From NCBI RefSeq assembly GCF_003664325.1, contig NZ_RCDA01000001.1:1347817-1411816 (forward strand): a stretch of 64,000 nucleotides of DNA, given 5' to 3'. Numbering within the stretch: position 1 is the first letter of the stretch; each line of letters starts with the position of its first letter. Source of the DNA: Alkalispirillum mobile. GTDB lineage: Bacteria; Pseudomonadota; Gammaproteobacteria; Nitrococcales; Halorhodospiraceae. The position numbers and the translations under genes were made by a program. Of the stretch, positions 49,776 through 59,665 are shown one piece after another. Under the pieces are notes generated by a model. The model did no database searches and was not told the DNA's origin. It saw only the letters and a list, made by a program, of their open reading frames with translations.

Positions 49776-50281
49776 ACACACCCGAAGTCACGCCCTTGAT
49801 CCAGCAGGTCCGGCAAGACCTCACCCGGTTGCTGGCGGATCGCGACATCCCGCTGAACGAAGTGGGACTGGTGGGCATCCATACCGGCGGCGCCTGGGTT
49901 GCCGAGGCCCTGCACCAGAGCCTCGAGACGGAAATCCCTCTGGGTACGCTGGATATCGCTTTCTACCGCGATGACTTCAGCCAGGCCGGCATGAACCCGC
50001 AGGTGCGGCCCTCCAACCTGCCCTTTGACGTGGACGACCGCGTCATCGTGCTGGTGGATGACGTGCTGCACACCGGGCGCACGGTGCGCGCCGCGCTGAA
50101 CGAGATCTTCGACTACGGCCGCCCCGCCGCGGTGTTGCTGGTCGTGCTGGTGGACCGAGGCGGGCGCGAACTGCCCTTCGCCGCTGACGTGGCCGGCACC
50201 CGGCTGAGCCTGCCGTCGCACCGGCGGATCAAACTGCGTGGCCCGGAACCCCTGCACTTCATCATTCAGGACACGGCATGA
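49772..50281 (+). CDS. pyrR: Bifunctional PyrR regulator/uracil phosphoribosyltransferase
   Basis: 169 residues from ATG 49772, chosen because AGGGG lies 5 bases upstream and the ATG overlaps the ruvX stop. The PRPP-binding motif [12 protein letters not shown] and [10 protein letters not shown] are clear. In Gram-positives PyrR attenuates pyr mRNA. In gammaproteobacterial pyrRBC' clusters its regulatory role is less certain. The short ruvX-pyrR overlap leaves no room for an attenuator here. Confidence 0.94.
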   Translation: MNTPEVTPLIQQVRQDLTRLLADRDIPLNEVGLVGIHTGGAWVAEALHQSLETEIPLGTLDIAFYRDDFSQAGMNPQVRPSNLPFDVDDRVIVLVDDVLHTGRTVRAALNEIFDYGRPAAVLLVVLVDRGGRELPFAADVAGTRLSLPSHRRIKLRGPEPLHFIIQDTA

Positions 50282-51243
50282 ACGTACAGCTGGACAACCA
50301 GGGTCGGTTGCGCCACTTCCTGACCACCGAGGGCCTGCCCCGCCCCCTGCTGGAGCAAATCCTGGACACCGCCGAGAGCTTCACCGGGGTGATCGGCAAA
50401 TCGGTCAAGAAGGTCCCGCTGCTCCGCGGGCGCACGGTCATCAACCTGTTCTTCGAGCCCAGCACCCGCACCCGTACCACCTTCGAGTTGGCGGCCACCC
50501 GGCTGTCGGCGGACGTGCTCAACATCAACGTGGCCGTCTCGTCCCAGTCCAAGGGCGAGAGCCTGCTGGACATGCTGCGCAACCTGGAGGCCATGCAGTG
50601 TGATGCCTTCGTGGTGCGTCACGCGGACAGCGGCACGGCGGAGTTCATCGCCCGCCACGCCCAGCCTGGCATCAGCGTACTCAACGCCGGCGACGGCCGC
50701 CACGCCCACCCCACCCAGGCCATGCTGGACATGTTCACCATCCGCCAGCACAAGGGCAGCTTCGAGCCGCTGCGGGTGGCAATCGTCGGCGACATCCTGC
50801 ACTCCCGGGTGGCCCGCTCACAAATTCACGCCCTGAACGGCCTGGGCGCCGGCGAGGTGCGGGTGATCGCACCGCGCACCCTGCTGCCGCGGGACGTGGA
50901 GACACTGGGCGTGCGGGTCTTCCACGACATGCAGTCCGGCCTGCGCGACGTGGATGTGGTGATGATGCTGCGCCTGCAGCGCGAACGCATGACCGGCGCG
51001 CTGCTGCCCAGCGAGGGGGAGTATTTCCGGCTCTACGGGCTCACCGAGGAGAAACTGGCCGTGGCCCACCCGGAGGCGATCATCATGCACCCGGGCCCGA
51101 TCAACCGCGGCGTGGAGATGAACTCGGCGGTGGCGGACGGCCCGCGCTCGGTCATCCTGCAACAGGTCACTAACGGGGTCGCCGTGCGCATGGCACTGAT
51201 GTCGATGCTGCTCGGCCGCCCCGGCAGCGGGGAGGATGCATGA
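50278..51243 (+). CDS. pyrB: Aspartate carbamoyltransferase catalytic subunit
   Basis: This 321-residue enzyme has the carbamoyl phosphate motif [12 protein letters not shown], an [11 protein letters not shown] loop and [12 protein letters not shown]. It makes carbamoyl aspartate in pyrimidine synthesis. It overlaps both pyrR and the dihydroorotase-like gene by 4 bases. Pseudomonas-type ATCase is a dodecamer with the pyrC' protein, which fits this pair. Confidence 0.97.
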   Translation: MNVQLDNQGRLRHFLTTEGLPRPLLEQILDTAESFTGVIGKSVKKVPLLRGRTVINLFFEPSTRTRTTFELAATRLSADVLNINVAVSSQSKGESLLDMLRNLEAMQCDAFVVRHADSGTAEFIARHAQPGISVLNAGDGRHAHPTQAMLDMFTIRQHKGSFEPLRVAIVGDILHSRVARSQIHALNGLGAGEVRVIAPRTLLPRDVETLGVRVFHDMQSGLRDVDVVMMLRLQRERMTGALLPSEGEYFRLYGLTEEKLAVAHPEAIIMHPGPINRGVEMNSAVADGPRSVILQQVTNGVAVRMALMSMLLGRPGSGEDA

Positions 51244-52520
51244 CGGCTTGGAGTATCACCGGCGCCCGGGTCGTGGACCCGGCCAGCGGCCGCGATGAGG
51301 TCCTGGATCTGCATATCGCCGACGGCTGCATTGCCGCCCTGGGCAAGCCCCCCGTCGATTTCCAGCCGGAGCGGATCTATGCCGCCGACGGACTGGTGGC
51401 CTGCCCGGGGCTTATCGACCTGGCCGCGCGCACCCGCGAACCCGGCCAGACCCGCAAGGCCAATATCGCCAGCGAGGCCCGCGCCGCCGCCGCGGGGGGC
51501 ATCACCACGCTGATCTGCCCGCCGGACACGACGCCGGTCACCGACACTCCGTCCGTGGTGGAGCTGATCCGCAACCGCTCGCACGCTGCCCGGGGCGCAC
51601 GGGTTCTGCCCCTGGGCGCCCTGACCCGCGGCCTGACCGGGGAACAGCTCAGCGAGATGGTGGCCCTGCACGAGGCCGGCTGCCCGGGACTGTCCGACGG
51701 CGGCCACCCGGTCACCGACAGCCTGGTCCTGCGCCGCGCACTGGAATACGCCGCCACCTTCAACCTCCCGGTACACCTCACGCCGGAAGAGCCGGTGCTG
51801 GCCGATGGCCTGGCTCACGAGGGGCAACTGGCCACCCGCATGGGTTTGCCCGGCGTGCCGGTGGCCGCCGAAACAGCGGCCCTGGGCCGCATGCTGGCAT
51901 TGGCCGAGGAGATCGGCGCCCGGGTCCACTTTGGCCGGCTCTCCAGCCGCCGCGGCCTGGAACAGGTGATTGCCGCGAAACGCGGCGGGCAGCCGGTGAG
52001 CGCGGACGCGGCCATCCACCAGCTGTTCCTCACCGAAATGGACATCTACGGCTACCAGAGCCAGGCGCACGTGCGGCCGCCGCTGCGCAGCACCGGCGAT
52101 CGCGACGCCCTGCGCCGGGCGCTGACCGCCGGCGACCTGAGCGTGATCTGCTCGGACCACCGCCCTCACGAGCCGGATGCCAAGAACTGTCCCTTCGCCG
52201 AGAGCGAGCCCGGCATCTCGGGACTGGACAGCCTGCTGGCCCTGATCCTGCGGCTGGCCGACGAACTGAACCTGCCGCTGACCCGCGCCCTGGCACCGGT
52301 CACCATCGGCCCGGCCCGGGCGCTGGACCTGCCGGCGGGCCAGCTGACCGAGGGCGCCCCCGCGGACATCTGCCTGTTCGATCCGGACGCGGTCTGGTGG
52401 TTCGGCCCCGACGCCATGCACAGCCGCGGCGAAAACAGCCCCTTCACCGGCTGGGAGTTCACCGGCCGAACCCACACCACCGTGGTGGACGGGCAACTGG
52501 TGTATGACCAGGGACGCTGA
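51240..52520 (+). CDS. pyrC': Inactive dihydroorotase-like subunit (PyrC'/PyrX)
   Basis: This 426-residue amidohydrolase homologue is fused in expression to pyrB by an ATGA overlap. Active dihydroorotases have a DxHxH/R zinc site after PGLIDL. Here the matching stretch reads [14 protein letters not shown], so both histidines are replaced. Later segments such as [12 protein letters not shown] are retained. Pseudomonas PyrC' is likewise non-catalytic and serves as a structural partner of aspartate carbamoyltransferase. A functional pyrC should therefore lie elsewhere in the genome. Confidence 0.93.
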   Translation: MTAWSITGARVVDPASGRDEVLDLHIADGCIAALGKPPVDFQPERIYAADGLVACPGLIDLAARTREPGQTRKANIASEARAAAAGGITTLICPPDTTPVTDTPSVVELIRNRSHAARGARVLPLGALTRGLTGEQLSEMVALHEAGCPGLSDGGHPVTDSLVLRRALEYAATFNLPVHLTPEEPVLADGLAHEGQLATRMGLPGVPVAAETAALGRMLALAEEIGARVHFGRLSSRRGLEQVIAAKRGGQPVSADAAIHQLFLTEMDIYGYQSQAHVRPPLRSTGDRDALRRALTAGDLSVICSDHRPHEPDAKNCPFAESEPGISGLDSLLALILRLADELNLPLTRALAPVTIGPARALDLPAGQLTEGAPADICLFDPDAVWWFGPDAMHSRGENSPFTGWEFTGRTHTTVVDGQLVYDQGR

Positions 52521-53220
52521 AGCGCGCTATCAGGGCCGGGTGCTGAGCGTTGCCGGGCTGCCCGACGGCCAGCTGCTGATCCGGCTGGCCGTGCCCGAAC
52601 TGGCCCGTGCCGCCCCCGGGCACTACGTGCACCTGCACCTGCCCCAGGGCTCGCACCCGCTCTGGCTGGTGGAGGCCAGCCCCGAGGGGGGCTGGCTGGC
52701 CGGCCTGCTGGACGCCCGGGCATTACCGGAGGGGTACGCACCGCCCCCCGGGCAGAGCGTTGGCTGTAGCGGGCTTCAGGGGGAGGGTTTCGGTGAACTT
52801 CCTGGCGAACGGCTGGTGATCCTGGGCCAGGATCAGGGCGTGGCGGCGGCGCTGTTTCTGGCCCAGCGGCTGGGCAAGGCACGCGCACGGCTGGTGCTGC
52901 TCGGCACCGGGGCGGAGCGACTGCCCTTCCGGCCGCGGCCCTCACGGTTCGTTATCCCGGGGATGCCGCCCGGGACCATTGCCGGCAACGGCATCATGGA
53001 GCAAAACGGCATCGCCAGTCGGCTGGCCATTAGCGGCGCGGAACAACCGGGCTGCCACCACGGGGACCTGCCCGAACTGCTCACCGCCTGGTGGCACACG
53101 GTGCCCGCGTGGGACCGCCACGACTGGGCGGTGGCCGCCGCCGGCCCCTGGCACTGGCTGGAGGGACTGCGGCATCACGTCCCGGAGAGCCTGCCGCTGG
53201 CCGATTGCCGCCTGCCCTGA
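52504..53220 (+). CDS. Ferredoxin-NADP reductase-like / PyrK-like protein
   Basis: This 238-residue protein starts inside the end of pyrC' (17-base overlap). The N-terminal half resembles an FNR flavin-binding barrel (GHYVHLHLPQG, then a GQSVGCSGLQGEGF loop). The middle holds a nucleotide-binding-like RLVILGQDQGVAAALFLA. It recalls PyrK electron-transfer subunits, but I see no C-terminal four-cysteine [2Fe-2S] site. Attachment to the pyr genes suggests a pyrimidine link, yet the function is unproven. Its 3' end overlaps convergent pilU by 46 bases. Confidence 0.65.
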   Translation: MTRDAEARYQGRVLSVAGLPDGQLLIRLAVPELARAAPGHYVHLHLPQGSHPLWLVEASPEGGWLAGLLDARALPEGYAPPPGQSVGCSGLQGEGFGELPGERLVILGQDQGVAAALFLAQRLGKARARLVLLGTGAERLPFRPRPSRFVIPGMPPGTIAGNGIMEQNGIASRLAISGAEQPGCHHGDLPELLTAWWHTVPAWDRHDWAVAAAGPWHWLEGLRHHVPESLPLADCRLP

Positions 53221-54395
53221 CCCGGGGCCACGCCTAGCGCAGCCGCGCCCCCCGGGTTGGGCTGGTCCTCCTCCTCGTCCACCAGTGACAGCCCCTCGGT
53301 GTTCTTGTCCAGGGCCTGCTGGGGCTCCTCCCCGCTCTCGTGCAGCTTGGCCATCAACCGCACCTCGTTGGCGGAGTCGGCGTGGCGCAGCGCCTCTTCG
53401 TAGGTGATCTTGCCGTTCCGGTACAGCTCGTAGAGGTGCTGGTCAAACGTGCGCATGCCCTGCTCGTTGGACCGCTTCATGATGTCCTTGAGCTCGTGCA
53501 CGTCGCCGTTGCGGATCTTGTCCTGCACCAGGGGGGTGCCGAGCAGAATCTCCACGGCCGGCATCCGCCCCTGGCCGTCCACTGTGGGGATCAACTGCTG
53601 CGCGATAACCGCTTTCAAGTTCAAGGACAGGTCCATGTACAACTGCTTGAGCCGGTCGGAGGGGAAGAAGTTGACGATCCGGTCCATGGCCTGGTTGGCG
53701 TTGTTCGCGTGCAGCGTGGCCAGGCAGAGGTGGCCGGTCTCGGCGAAAGCGATGGCGTAGTCCATCGTCTCCTTGGAGCGGATTTCACCGATCAGGATCA
53801 CGTCCGGCGCCTGGCGCAGGGTATTGCGCAGCGCCACATCGAACGACTCGGTGTCCACCCCCACCTCGCGCTGGGTCACGATGCACTTGTTGTGCTGGTG
53901 GACGAACTCGATCGGGTCCTCGATGGTGATGATGTGGCCGGACGCGTTCTGGTTGCGGTAACCGATCATCGACGCCAGCAAGGTGGACTTACCCGTCCCG
54001 GTGCCGCCGACTAAGATGATCAGTCCGCGCTTGGTCATGGACAGCTGCTCGATGATCTTCGGCAGCTTGAGCTGCTCCACGGAGGGGATCTTGGTCTCGA
54101 TCCGGCGCAGCACCATGCCGCAGGTGGAGCGCTGATAGAAGGCGCTGACACGGAACCGCCCCAGGCCGGTGGCGGAGATGGCGAAGTTGCACTCGTGGAA
54201 CTGTTCGAACTCCTCCCGCTGCGCCGGGGTCATGATGGAGTGCACCACCTGCTGCGCCTGCTCCGGCTTCAGCGGCGTCTTGGAGACCGGCATGATCTGA
54301 CCAGACACCTTCATGCAGGGCGGCACCCCGGTCGTGATGAACAGGTCCGACCCCCCCTTCTTGACCATCAGTTCCAGCAGGGCGTTGAAATCCAT
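53175..54395 (-). CDS. pilU: Type IV pilus retraction ATPase PilU
   Basis: This 406-residue PilT/PilU-type hexameric ATPase has Walker A VGGTGTGKSTLL, the His and Asp boxes (EDPIEFVH, PDVILIGEIR) and GHLCLATLHANNA. The closing tail (about 380-406, GVAPGQGRRQSASGRLSGT) goes beyond the usual length and lies in DNA shared with the convergent FNR-like gene. PilU works with PilT to retract type IV pili. It follows pilT by about 60 bases. Confidence 0.95.
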   Translation of the reverse strand: MDFNALLELMVKKGGSDLFITTGVPPCMKVSGQIMPVSKTPLKPEQAQQVVHSIMTPAQREEFEQFHECNFAISATGLGRFRVSAFYQRSTCGMVLRRIETKIPSVEQLKLPKIIEQLSMTKRGLIILVGGTGTGKSTLLASMIGYRNQNASGHIITIEDPIEFVHQHNKCIVTQREVGVDTESFDVALRNTLRQAPDVILIGEIRSKETMDYAIAFAETGHLCLATLHANNANQAMDRIVNFFPSDRLKQLYMDLSLNLKAVIAQQLIPTVDGQGRMPAVEILLGTPLVQDKIRNGDVHELKDIMKRSNEQGMRTFDQHLYELYRNGKITYEEALRHADSANEVRLMAKLHESGEEPQQALDKNTEGLSLVDEEEDQPNPGGAAALGVAPGQGRRQSASGRLSGT

Positions 54396-54457
54396 GGACT
54401 ACCTCTGATTGACAAAACCTTGCCGGCCGCCCGGTGGCAACCGGGGCATGGGACCGC

Positions 54458-55495
54458 TTAGCTGAACAGGTCGCGGTTGACGGCCTTGGGCCGGGCATCC
54501 TGCTTGGTGACCAGCCCCTTGGCCACCAGCTCCTGCAGGCACTGGTCCAGGGTCTGCATGCCAAGACTGTGGCCGGTCTGGATGGCGGAGTACATCTGCG
54601 CCACCTTGTCCTCGCGGATCAGGTTACGGATGGCCGGGGACCCGAGCATGATCTCGTGGGCGGCGATACGCCCGCCGCCGATCTTCTTCAACAGGGCCTG
54701 GGAGATGACCGCGCGCAGCGACTCGGAGAGCATGGAGCGCACCATCGACTTCTCGGCGGCGGGGAAGACGTCGATGATCCGGTCGATGGTCTTGGCCGCG
54801 GAACTGGTGTGCAGGGTGCCGAACACCAGGTGGCCGGTCTCCGCGGCGGTGAGCGCCAGGCGGATGGTCTCCAGGTCGCGCATCTCCCCGACGAGGATGA
54901 TGTCGGGGTCTTCACGCAGGGCCGAGCGCAGCGCCTCGTTGAACCCCAGGGTATCCCGGTGCACCTCGCGCTGGTTGACCAGGCACTTATGCGACTCGTG
55001 GACGAACTCGATGGGGTCCTCGATGGTGAGGATGTGCCCGTGCTCCTTCTTGTTCACGTAGTCCACCATGGCCGCCAGGGTGGTGGACTTGCCCGAGCCG
55101 GTGGGCCCGGTGACCAGTACCAGCCCACGCGGGTTGTCGGCGATGTCCTTGAAGACCTCCGGCGCCCCCAGGTCATCCAGGGTGAGCACCTCCGAGGGGA
55201 TGGTCCGGAACACCGCGGCGGCACCGCGGTTCTGGTTGAACACGTTGACACGAAAGCGCGCCAGGCCGGGGATCTCGAACGAGAAGTCGGTCTCCAGGAA
55301 CTCCTCGTAATCCTTGCGCTGCTTGTCGTTCATGATGTCGTAAATCATCGAATGAACCTGCTTGTGTTCCATCTCTGGCAGGTTGATTCGACGCACATCG
55401 CCGTCCACGCGTATCATTGGCGGCAAACCGGCGGCGATATGCAGGTCCGAGGCGTTGTTCTTGACGGCGAAGGCGAGAAGGTCTGCAATATCCAT
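54458..55495 (-). CDS. pilT: Type IV pilus retraction ATPase PilT
   Basis: 345 residues from ATG 55495 (MDIADLLAFAVKNNASDLH, the canonical PilT start). A longer frame adds an unrelated tail. It has Walker A TGPTGSGKSTTLA, the EDPIEFVHESHKC box and the GEMRDLETIRLALTAAETGH Walker B/His region. It powers pilus retraction for twitching and DNA uptake. It is divergent from yggS, the same as in Pseudomonas. Confidence 0.97.
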   Translation of the reverse strand: MDIADLLAFAVKNNASDLHIAAGLPPMIRVDGDVRRINLPEMEHKQVHSMIYDIMNDKQRKDYEEFLETDFSFEIPGLARFRVNVFNQNRGAAAVFRTIPSEVLTLDDLGAPEVFKDIADNPRGLVLVTGPTGSGKSTTLAAMVDYVNKKEHGHILTIEDPIEFVHESHKCLVNQREVHRDTLGFNEALRSALREDPDIILVGEMRDLETIRLALTAAETGHLVFGTLHTSSAAKTIDRIIDVFPAAEKSMVRSMLSESLRAVISQALLKKIGGGRIAAHEIMLGSPAIRNLIREDKVAQMYSAIQTGHSLGMQTLDQCLQELVAKGLVTKQDARPKAVNRDLFS

Positions 55496-55694
55496 GATTG
55501 TTCTAGGCCCTTTCCTGAAGGCTGGCCGATTCCGCCCCGCACCGAGGCGGCTCCCCAACGGCTCCGGACCGTGCCGAAGCGACTTCCTATGGTCGGCATG
55601 AAGTGAGGCGCGGCGGCCTGTTCGACCCGGCACGACCGGGCGGCCGCCTCATACGTCCGCTAAGTTACAGCCATACAGGGAACCCGGCAACCGC

Positions 55695-56393
55695 ATGGAC
55701 ATACCCCAGAATTTGCAACGGGTGCAGGCCCGCCTGCGCAGCGCCGAACAGCGCTACGGGCGGGCACCGGGCAGTGTGCAACTGCTTGCCGTCAGCAAGA
55801 CGCAGCCCGTCGAGGCCCTGCGCGCGGCGCTCGAAGCCGGCCAGCGCGCCTTCGGCGAGAACTACCTGCAGGAAGCGCTGGACAAGCAGCAGGCACTGGC
55901 CGGGCAGGGCGCCGAGTGGCACTTCATCGGCGCGCTGCAATCCAACAAGACCCGGGACGTTGCCGCGCACTTCGACTGGTGCCACACCGTGGACCGGCTC
56001 AAGATTGCCCGGCGGCTGTCCCAGCAGCGCCCGGACGACAAGCCCCCGCTTAACATCTGTATCCAGGTCAACGTCAGCGGCGAGGCCAGCAAGGCCGGGG
56101 TGGCGCCCGCCGAGACGGCGGAACTGGCCACCCAGATCGCCGAATTGCCGGGCCTGCGTCTGCGCGGGCTGATGGCCCTGCCCGCGCCGGCGGAGGGCTT
56201 TTCCGCCCAGCGCCGGCCGCTGGCGGCGCTGCGGGAACTGCAACAGACACTGGTGAGTTCCGGGCTCGCATTGGATACGCTATCCATGGGCATGAGTGGC
56301 GACCTGGAGGCCGCGGTGGCCGAGGGCTCGACCATCGTGCGGGTCGGCACCGCCATCTTTGGCCCGCGCCGGGCCGCCCAGGCACAAGGCTAG
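55695..56393 (+). CDS. yggS: Pyridoxal phosphate homeostasis protein YggS
   Basis: This 232-residue PLP-binding barrel has LLAVSKTQP (PLP-lysine near 35), EWHFIGALQSNKTRDVA and LDTLSMGMSGDLEAAV. It has no known catalytic reaction and helps balance PLP and amino-acid pools. It is 12 bases before proC in the usual yggS-proC-yggT order. Confidence 0.96.
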   Translation: MDIPQNLQRVQARLRSAEQRYGRAPGSVQLLAVSKTQPVEALRAALEAGQRAFGENYLQEALDKQQALAGQGAEWHFIGALQSNKTRDVAAHFDWCHTVDRLKIARRLSQQRPDDKPPLNICIQVNVSGEASKAGVAPAETAELATQIAELPGLRLRGLMALPAPAEGFSAQRRPLAALRELQQTLVSSGLALDTLSMGMSGDLEAAVAEGSTIVRVGTAIFGPRRAAQAQG

Positions 56394-56405
56394 GGAGCGA
56401 ACAAT

Positions 56406-57233
56406 ATGACGATGAAAACCCTCTGCTTCATCGGTGGTGGCAACATGGCCCGATCACTGATCGGTGGCCTGCTGACCGATGGCTACGACCCGCAGGCCAT
56501 TCGCGTGGCAGAACCGGACGCCGGCAAGCGCGAGGACCTGGCCAACCGCTTCGGTGTGCGCGTCCACGAAGACAACCTGGAGGCCGCCGCGAACGCCCAG
56601 GCGGTGATCCTCGCGGTGAAGCCGCAGGTGATCCGGCCCGTCTGCGAACAGCTGGCCGGCGCAGAAGCCGGCAAGGGGCGGGTCTATATATCCATTGCCG
56701 CCGGGGTGCGCGAACCCGACCTCACCCGCTGGCTCGGGGGCAGCGCCGCCGTGGTCCGGACCATGCCCAACACCCCCTCGCTGGTGGGCACCGGGGCGAC
56801 CGCGCTCTACGCCAACCCCCAGGTCAGCGAGCCACAGCGGGAACTGGCGGAATCGCTCATGCGCGCCGTGGGCCTGGTGGTCTGGCTGGATGACGAGACG
56901 CAGATGGACACCGTGACCGCGGTCTCCGGCAGCGGGCCGGCCTACTTTTTCCTGCTTATGGAGGCCATCGAAGAGGCCGCCCGCGAACAGGGGCTGCCCG
57001 CCGAGACCGCCCGCCTGCTCACCATCGAGACCGCGCTGGGTGCCGCCAAGATGGCTCTGGAAAGCGATGAGTCGCCCGGTCAGCTGCGCCAGCGGGTCAC
57101 TTCGCCGGGCGGCACCACGGAGCATGCGCTGCATCTACTGGAGGACGGCGAGTACCGCACATTGATGGCACGGGCGGTCAAGGCCGCGGCGCAACGGGCC
57201 CGGGAACTGGGCCAGATGCTGGGAGAACAGTAA
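56406..57233 (+). CDS. proC: Pyrroline-5-carboxylate reductase
   Basis: This 275-residue enzyme has the NAD(P)-binding CFIGGGNMARSLIGGL, MPNTPSLVGTGATALY and the C-terminal VTAVSGSGPAYFFLLMEA, then SPGGTTEHAL. It makes proline from pyrroline-5-carboxylate. ATG 56406 has AGGGAG 8 bases upstream; ATG 56412 is a near alternative. yggT starts at the next base after the stop. Confidence 0.97.
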   Translation: MTMKTLCFIGGGNMARSLIGGLLTDGYDPQAIRVAEPDAGKREDLANRFGVRVHEDNLEAAANAQAVILAVKPQVIRPVCEQLAGAEAGKGRVYISIAAGVREPDLTRWLGGSAAVVRTMPNTPSLVGTGATALYANPQVSEPQRELAESLMRAVGLVVWLDDETQMDTVTAVSGSGPAYFFLLMEAIEEAAREQGLPAETARLLTIETALGAAKMALESDESPGQLRQRVTSPGGTTEHALHLLEDGEYRTLMARAVKAAAQRARELGQMLGEQ

Positions 57234-57812
57234 ATGGACGGCTATCTTGCCAACCCGGTCACGTTCCTGCTGGAAACGCTGATAACGCTTTACATCCTGG
57301 CGGTGATGGTGCGCTTCCTGCTGCAGTGGGCGCGGGCCGACTTTTTCAACCCCATTTCTCAGGCGGTGGTTAAAGTCACCCAGCCGACACTGAGCCCGCT
57401 GCGCCGGGTCATTCCCGGCTACCGTGGGCTGGACCTGGCGGCAGTGGTGCTGATGATCGCCCTGCAGACGCTGTCGCTCTATCTCACCTACCTGATCGGC
57501 GGCAGCTACGTGCTGCCGGTGGGGTACGCCCTGATGAGCGCGGTCATCCAGGTGCTGAGCCTGCTGTTCACCCTGTACACCGTGATCATCATCATCCAGG
57601 TGATCATGAGCTGGGTGAACCCGCACAGCCACCACCCGGGCGTGGCCATCCTGCACAGCCTGTCCGAGCCGGTGCTGAGCCCCATCCGGCGCATGCTGCC
57701 GGACCTGGGCGGGCTGGACCTCTCGCCACTGGTGGCGCTGCTCGGCATCCAGGTGCTGCGCATGCTGATCTTCCCGCCGCTGCATGCCCTGGTGCCCCCG
57801 CTCACCGGCTGA
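57234..57812 (+). CDS. yggT: YggT family membrane protein
   Basis: This 192-residue integral membrane protein has two repeated YGGT units. Each has a span pair and a PVLSPIRRMLP-type motif; the first copy reads PTLSPLRRVIP. The family is associated with envelope and osmotic-stress functions, but its activity is not established. It is abutted to proC. Confidence 0.92.
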   Translation: MDGYLANPVTFLLETLITLYILAVMVRFLLQWARADFFNPISQAVVKVTQPTLSPLRRVIPGYRGLDLAAVVLMIALQTLSLYLTYLIGGSYVLPVGYALMSAVIQVLSLLFTLYTVIIIIQVIMSWVNPHSHHPGVAILHSLSEPVLSPIRRMLPDLGGLDLSPLVALLGIQVLRMLIFPPLHALVPPLTG

Positions 57813-57895
57813 GCCGGGGCACCAGTTGTCCCCTCCCCCCGGCCGCTTTAGACTCGGAACACTCTCTTAAATAACAGAACAAGCTGCGGGAGCCG

Positions 57896-59050
57896 ATGCC
57901 TAAGCACCTGCCCGCCGACTCCGTCGGCATTGTGGAGCAACACAGCCTGCATTTTGACGAGCCGCTGCCGCTGGACTGTGGCCGCTCGCTGCCGGCGTAT
58001 GAGCTGGTCTACGAGACCTATGGCGAGTTGAATGCCGATCGCAGCAACGCGATCCTGATCTGCCATGCCCTCTCGGGGAGCCACCACGCCGCCGGGTACC
58101 ACAGCGAGGAGGACCGCAAGCCGGGCTGGTGGGACGCCTGCGTGGGGCCGGGCAAACCCATCGACACCAACCGCTTCTTCGTGGTCTGCTGCAACAATCT
58201 GGGGGGCTGCCACGGCAGCACCGGGCCCAGCAGCATCAACCCGGAGACCCACCGCCCCTACGGGCCGGACTTCCCGCTGGTCACGGTGCGCGACTGGGTG
58301 AACAGTCAGGCGCGGCTGTCCGACGCCCTCGGCATAGAGCGGTGGGCCGCCGTGGTGGGTGGCAGCCTGGGGGGTATGCAGGCCATACAATGGGCCATGG
58401 ACTACCCGGACCGGCTCGGTCACGTGGTGGCCATCGCCGCCGCACCGCGCCTTTCGGCCCAGAACATCGGTTTCAACGAGGTGGCCCGGCAGGCCATTCT
58501 CACCGACCCGGAGTTCCACGGCGGGCGTTACTACGAACACAACACCGTGCCCCGGCGCGGCCTGGCCCTGGCCCGCATGCTCGGCCACATCACCTACCTG
58601 TCCGATGACGCCATGCGCGACAAGTTCGGCCGCGACCTGCGCGCCGACGGCGGCCGGTACAAGTTCAACTTCGACGTGGAGTTCGAGGTGGAGAGCTACC
58701 TGCGCTACCAGGGTCGCTCCTTTGTCGACCGCTTCGACGCCAACACCTACCTGCTGATGACCAAGGTGCTGGACTATTTCGACCCCGCGGCCGAGTACGG
58801 CCACGACCTGTCGGCGGCGCTGGCCCACGTCCGGGCCCGCTTCCTGCTGATGTCCTTCAGCAGTGACTGGCGCTTCCCGCCGGAACGCTCGCGGGAGATC
58901 GTCCGGGCGCTGGAGGACAACCAGAAGCAGCTCAGCTACCTGGAGGTGGAGACCACCCAGGGGCACGACGCCTTTCTGATGCCGATCCCCGTCTACACCG
59001 AGGCCTTCAGGGCCTACATGCAGGGCATCGCCCGGGAGGTGGGGGCATGA
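57896..59050 (+). CDS. metX: Homoserine O-acyltransferase MetX
   Basis: This 384-residue alpha/beta hydrolase has nucleophile GGSLGGMQ, Asp in SDWRFPP and His in QGHDAFL. It acylates homoserine for methionine synthesis. Many gammaproteobacterial MetX enzymes use succinyl-CoA, and the sequence alone does not settle acetyl versus succinyl specificity. The stop overlaps metW (ATGA), the classical metXW operon. Confidence 0.95.
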   Translation: MPKHLPADSVGIVEQHSLHFDEPLPLDCGRSLPAYELVYETYGELNADRSNAILICHALSGSHHAAGYHSEEDRKPGWWDACVGPGKPIDTNRFFVVCCNNLGGCHGSTGPSSINPETHRPYGPDFPLVTVRDWVNSQARLSDALGIERWAAVVGGSLGGMQAIQWAMDYPDRLGHVVAIAAAPRLSAQNIGFNEVARQAILTDPEFHGGRYYEHNTVPRRGLALARMLGHITYLSDDAMRDKFGRDLRADGGRYKFNFDVEFEVESYLRYQGRSFVDRFDANTYLLMTKVLDYFDPAAEYGHDLSAALAHVRARFLLMSFSSDWRFPPERSREIVRALEDNQKQLSYLEVETTQGHDAFLMPIPVYTEAFRAYMQGIAREVGA

Positions 59051-59655
59051 GTGCACTGAGACCCGATCTGGCCATCATCAGCGAGTGGATCGCACCGGGC
59101 AGCCGCATCCTCGACCTGGGTTGCGGCGACGGCACGCTCCTCGCCCACCTGCATGCCGAACGGCAGGTCACCGGGTACGGGCTGGAGATCAAGCCGAAGC
59201 GGATCGTCTCTTGTCTGGAAAAGGGCGTGAACGTCATCCAGGCGGACCTGGACAAGGGCCTGTCGGACTTCAAGGACCAGGCCTTCGATTACGTCCTGAT
59301 GAGCCAGACCCTGCAGGCGGTTCACTACCCGGACGAACTCCTGCAGGAAATGCTGCGGGTGGGCCGCGAGGGGATCGTCACCTTCCCGAACTTCGGCAAC
59401 TGGCGCATGCGCCTCTACCTGGGGTTCAACGGCCGCATGCCCATGAGCCGCACCCTGCCGCACACCTGGTACAACACCCCCAACATCCACCTGTGCACGG
59501 TGCGCGACTTCGAGGCCCTGTGCGCCGAGCGTGGCATCGACATCCTGGAGCGGCACGTCACCGACCAGTCCATGCGGGACAACCTCCTGATGCGACGGCT
59601 CCCCAACCTGTTCGGGGATGTGGCACTGTACCGGATAAGAAAAGCGGGCCAATAA
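59047..59655 (+). CDS. metW: Methionine biosynthesis protein MetW
   Basis: This 202-residue SAM-binding methyltransferase-like protein has [15 protein letters not shown] and [13 protein letters not shown], then [11 protein letters not shown]. MetW is required with MetX in several proteobacteria, probably as a partner that activates it. It is followed 10 bases later by speE. Confidence 0.96.
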   Translation: MSALRPDLAIISEWIAPGSRILDLGCGDGTLLAHLHAERQVTGYGLEIKPKRIVSCLEKGVNVIQADLDKGLSDFKDQAFDYVLMSQTLQAVHYPDELLQEMLRVGREGIVTFPNFGNWRMRLYLGFNGRMPMSRTLPHTWYNTPNIHLCTVRDFEALCAERGIDILERHVTDQSMRDNLLMRRLPNLFGDVALYRIRKAGQ

Positions 59656-59665
59656 GGAGGTGGAT

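Noticed and set aside
57848-57873. Promoter before metX (TTAGAC and TAAATA)
   Set aside because: The boxes are only 14 bases apart, too close for a confident sigma-70 call.
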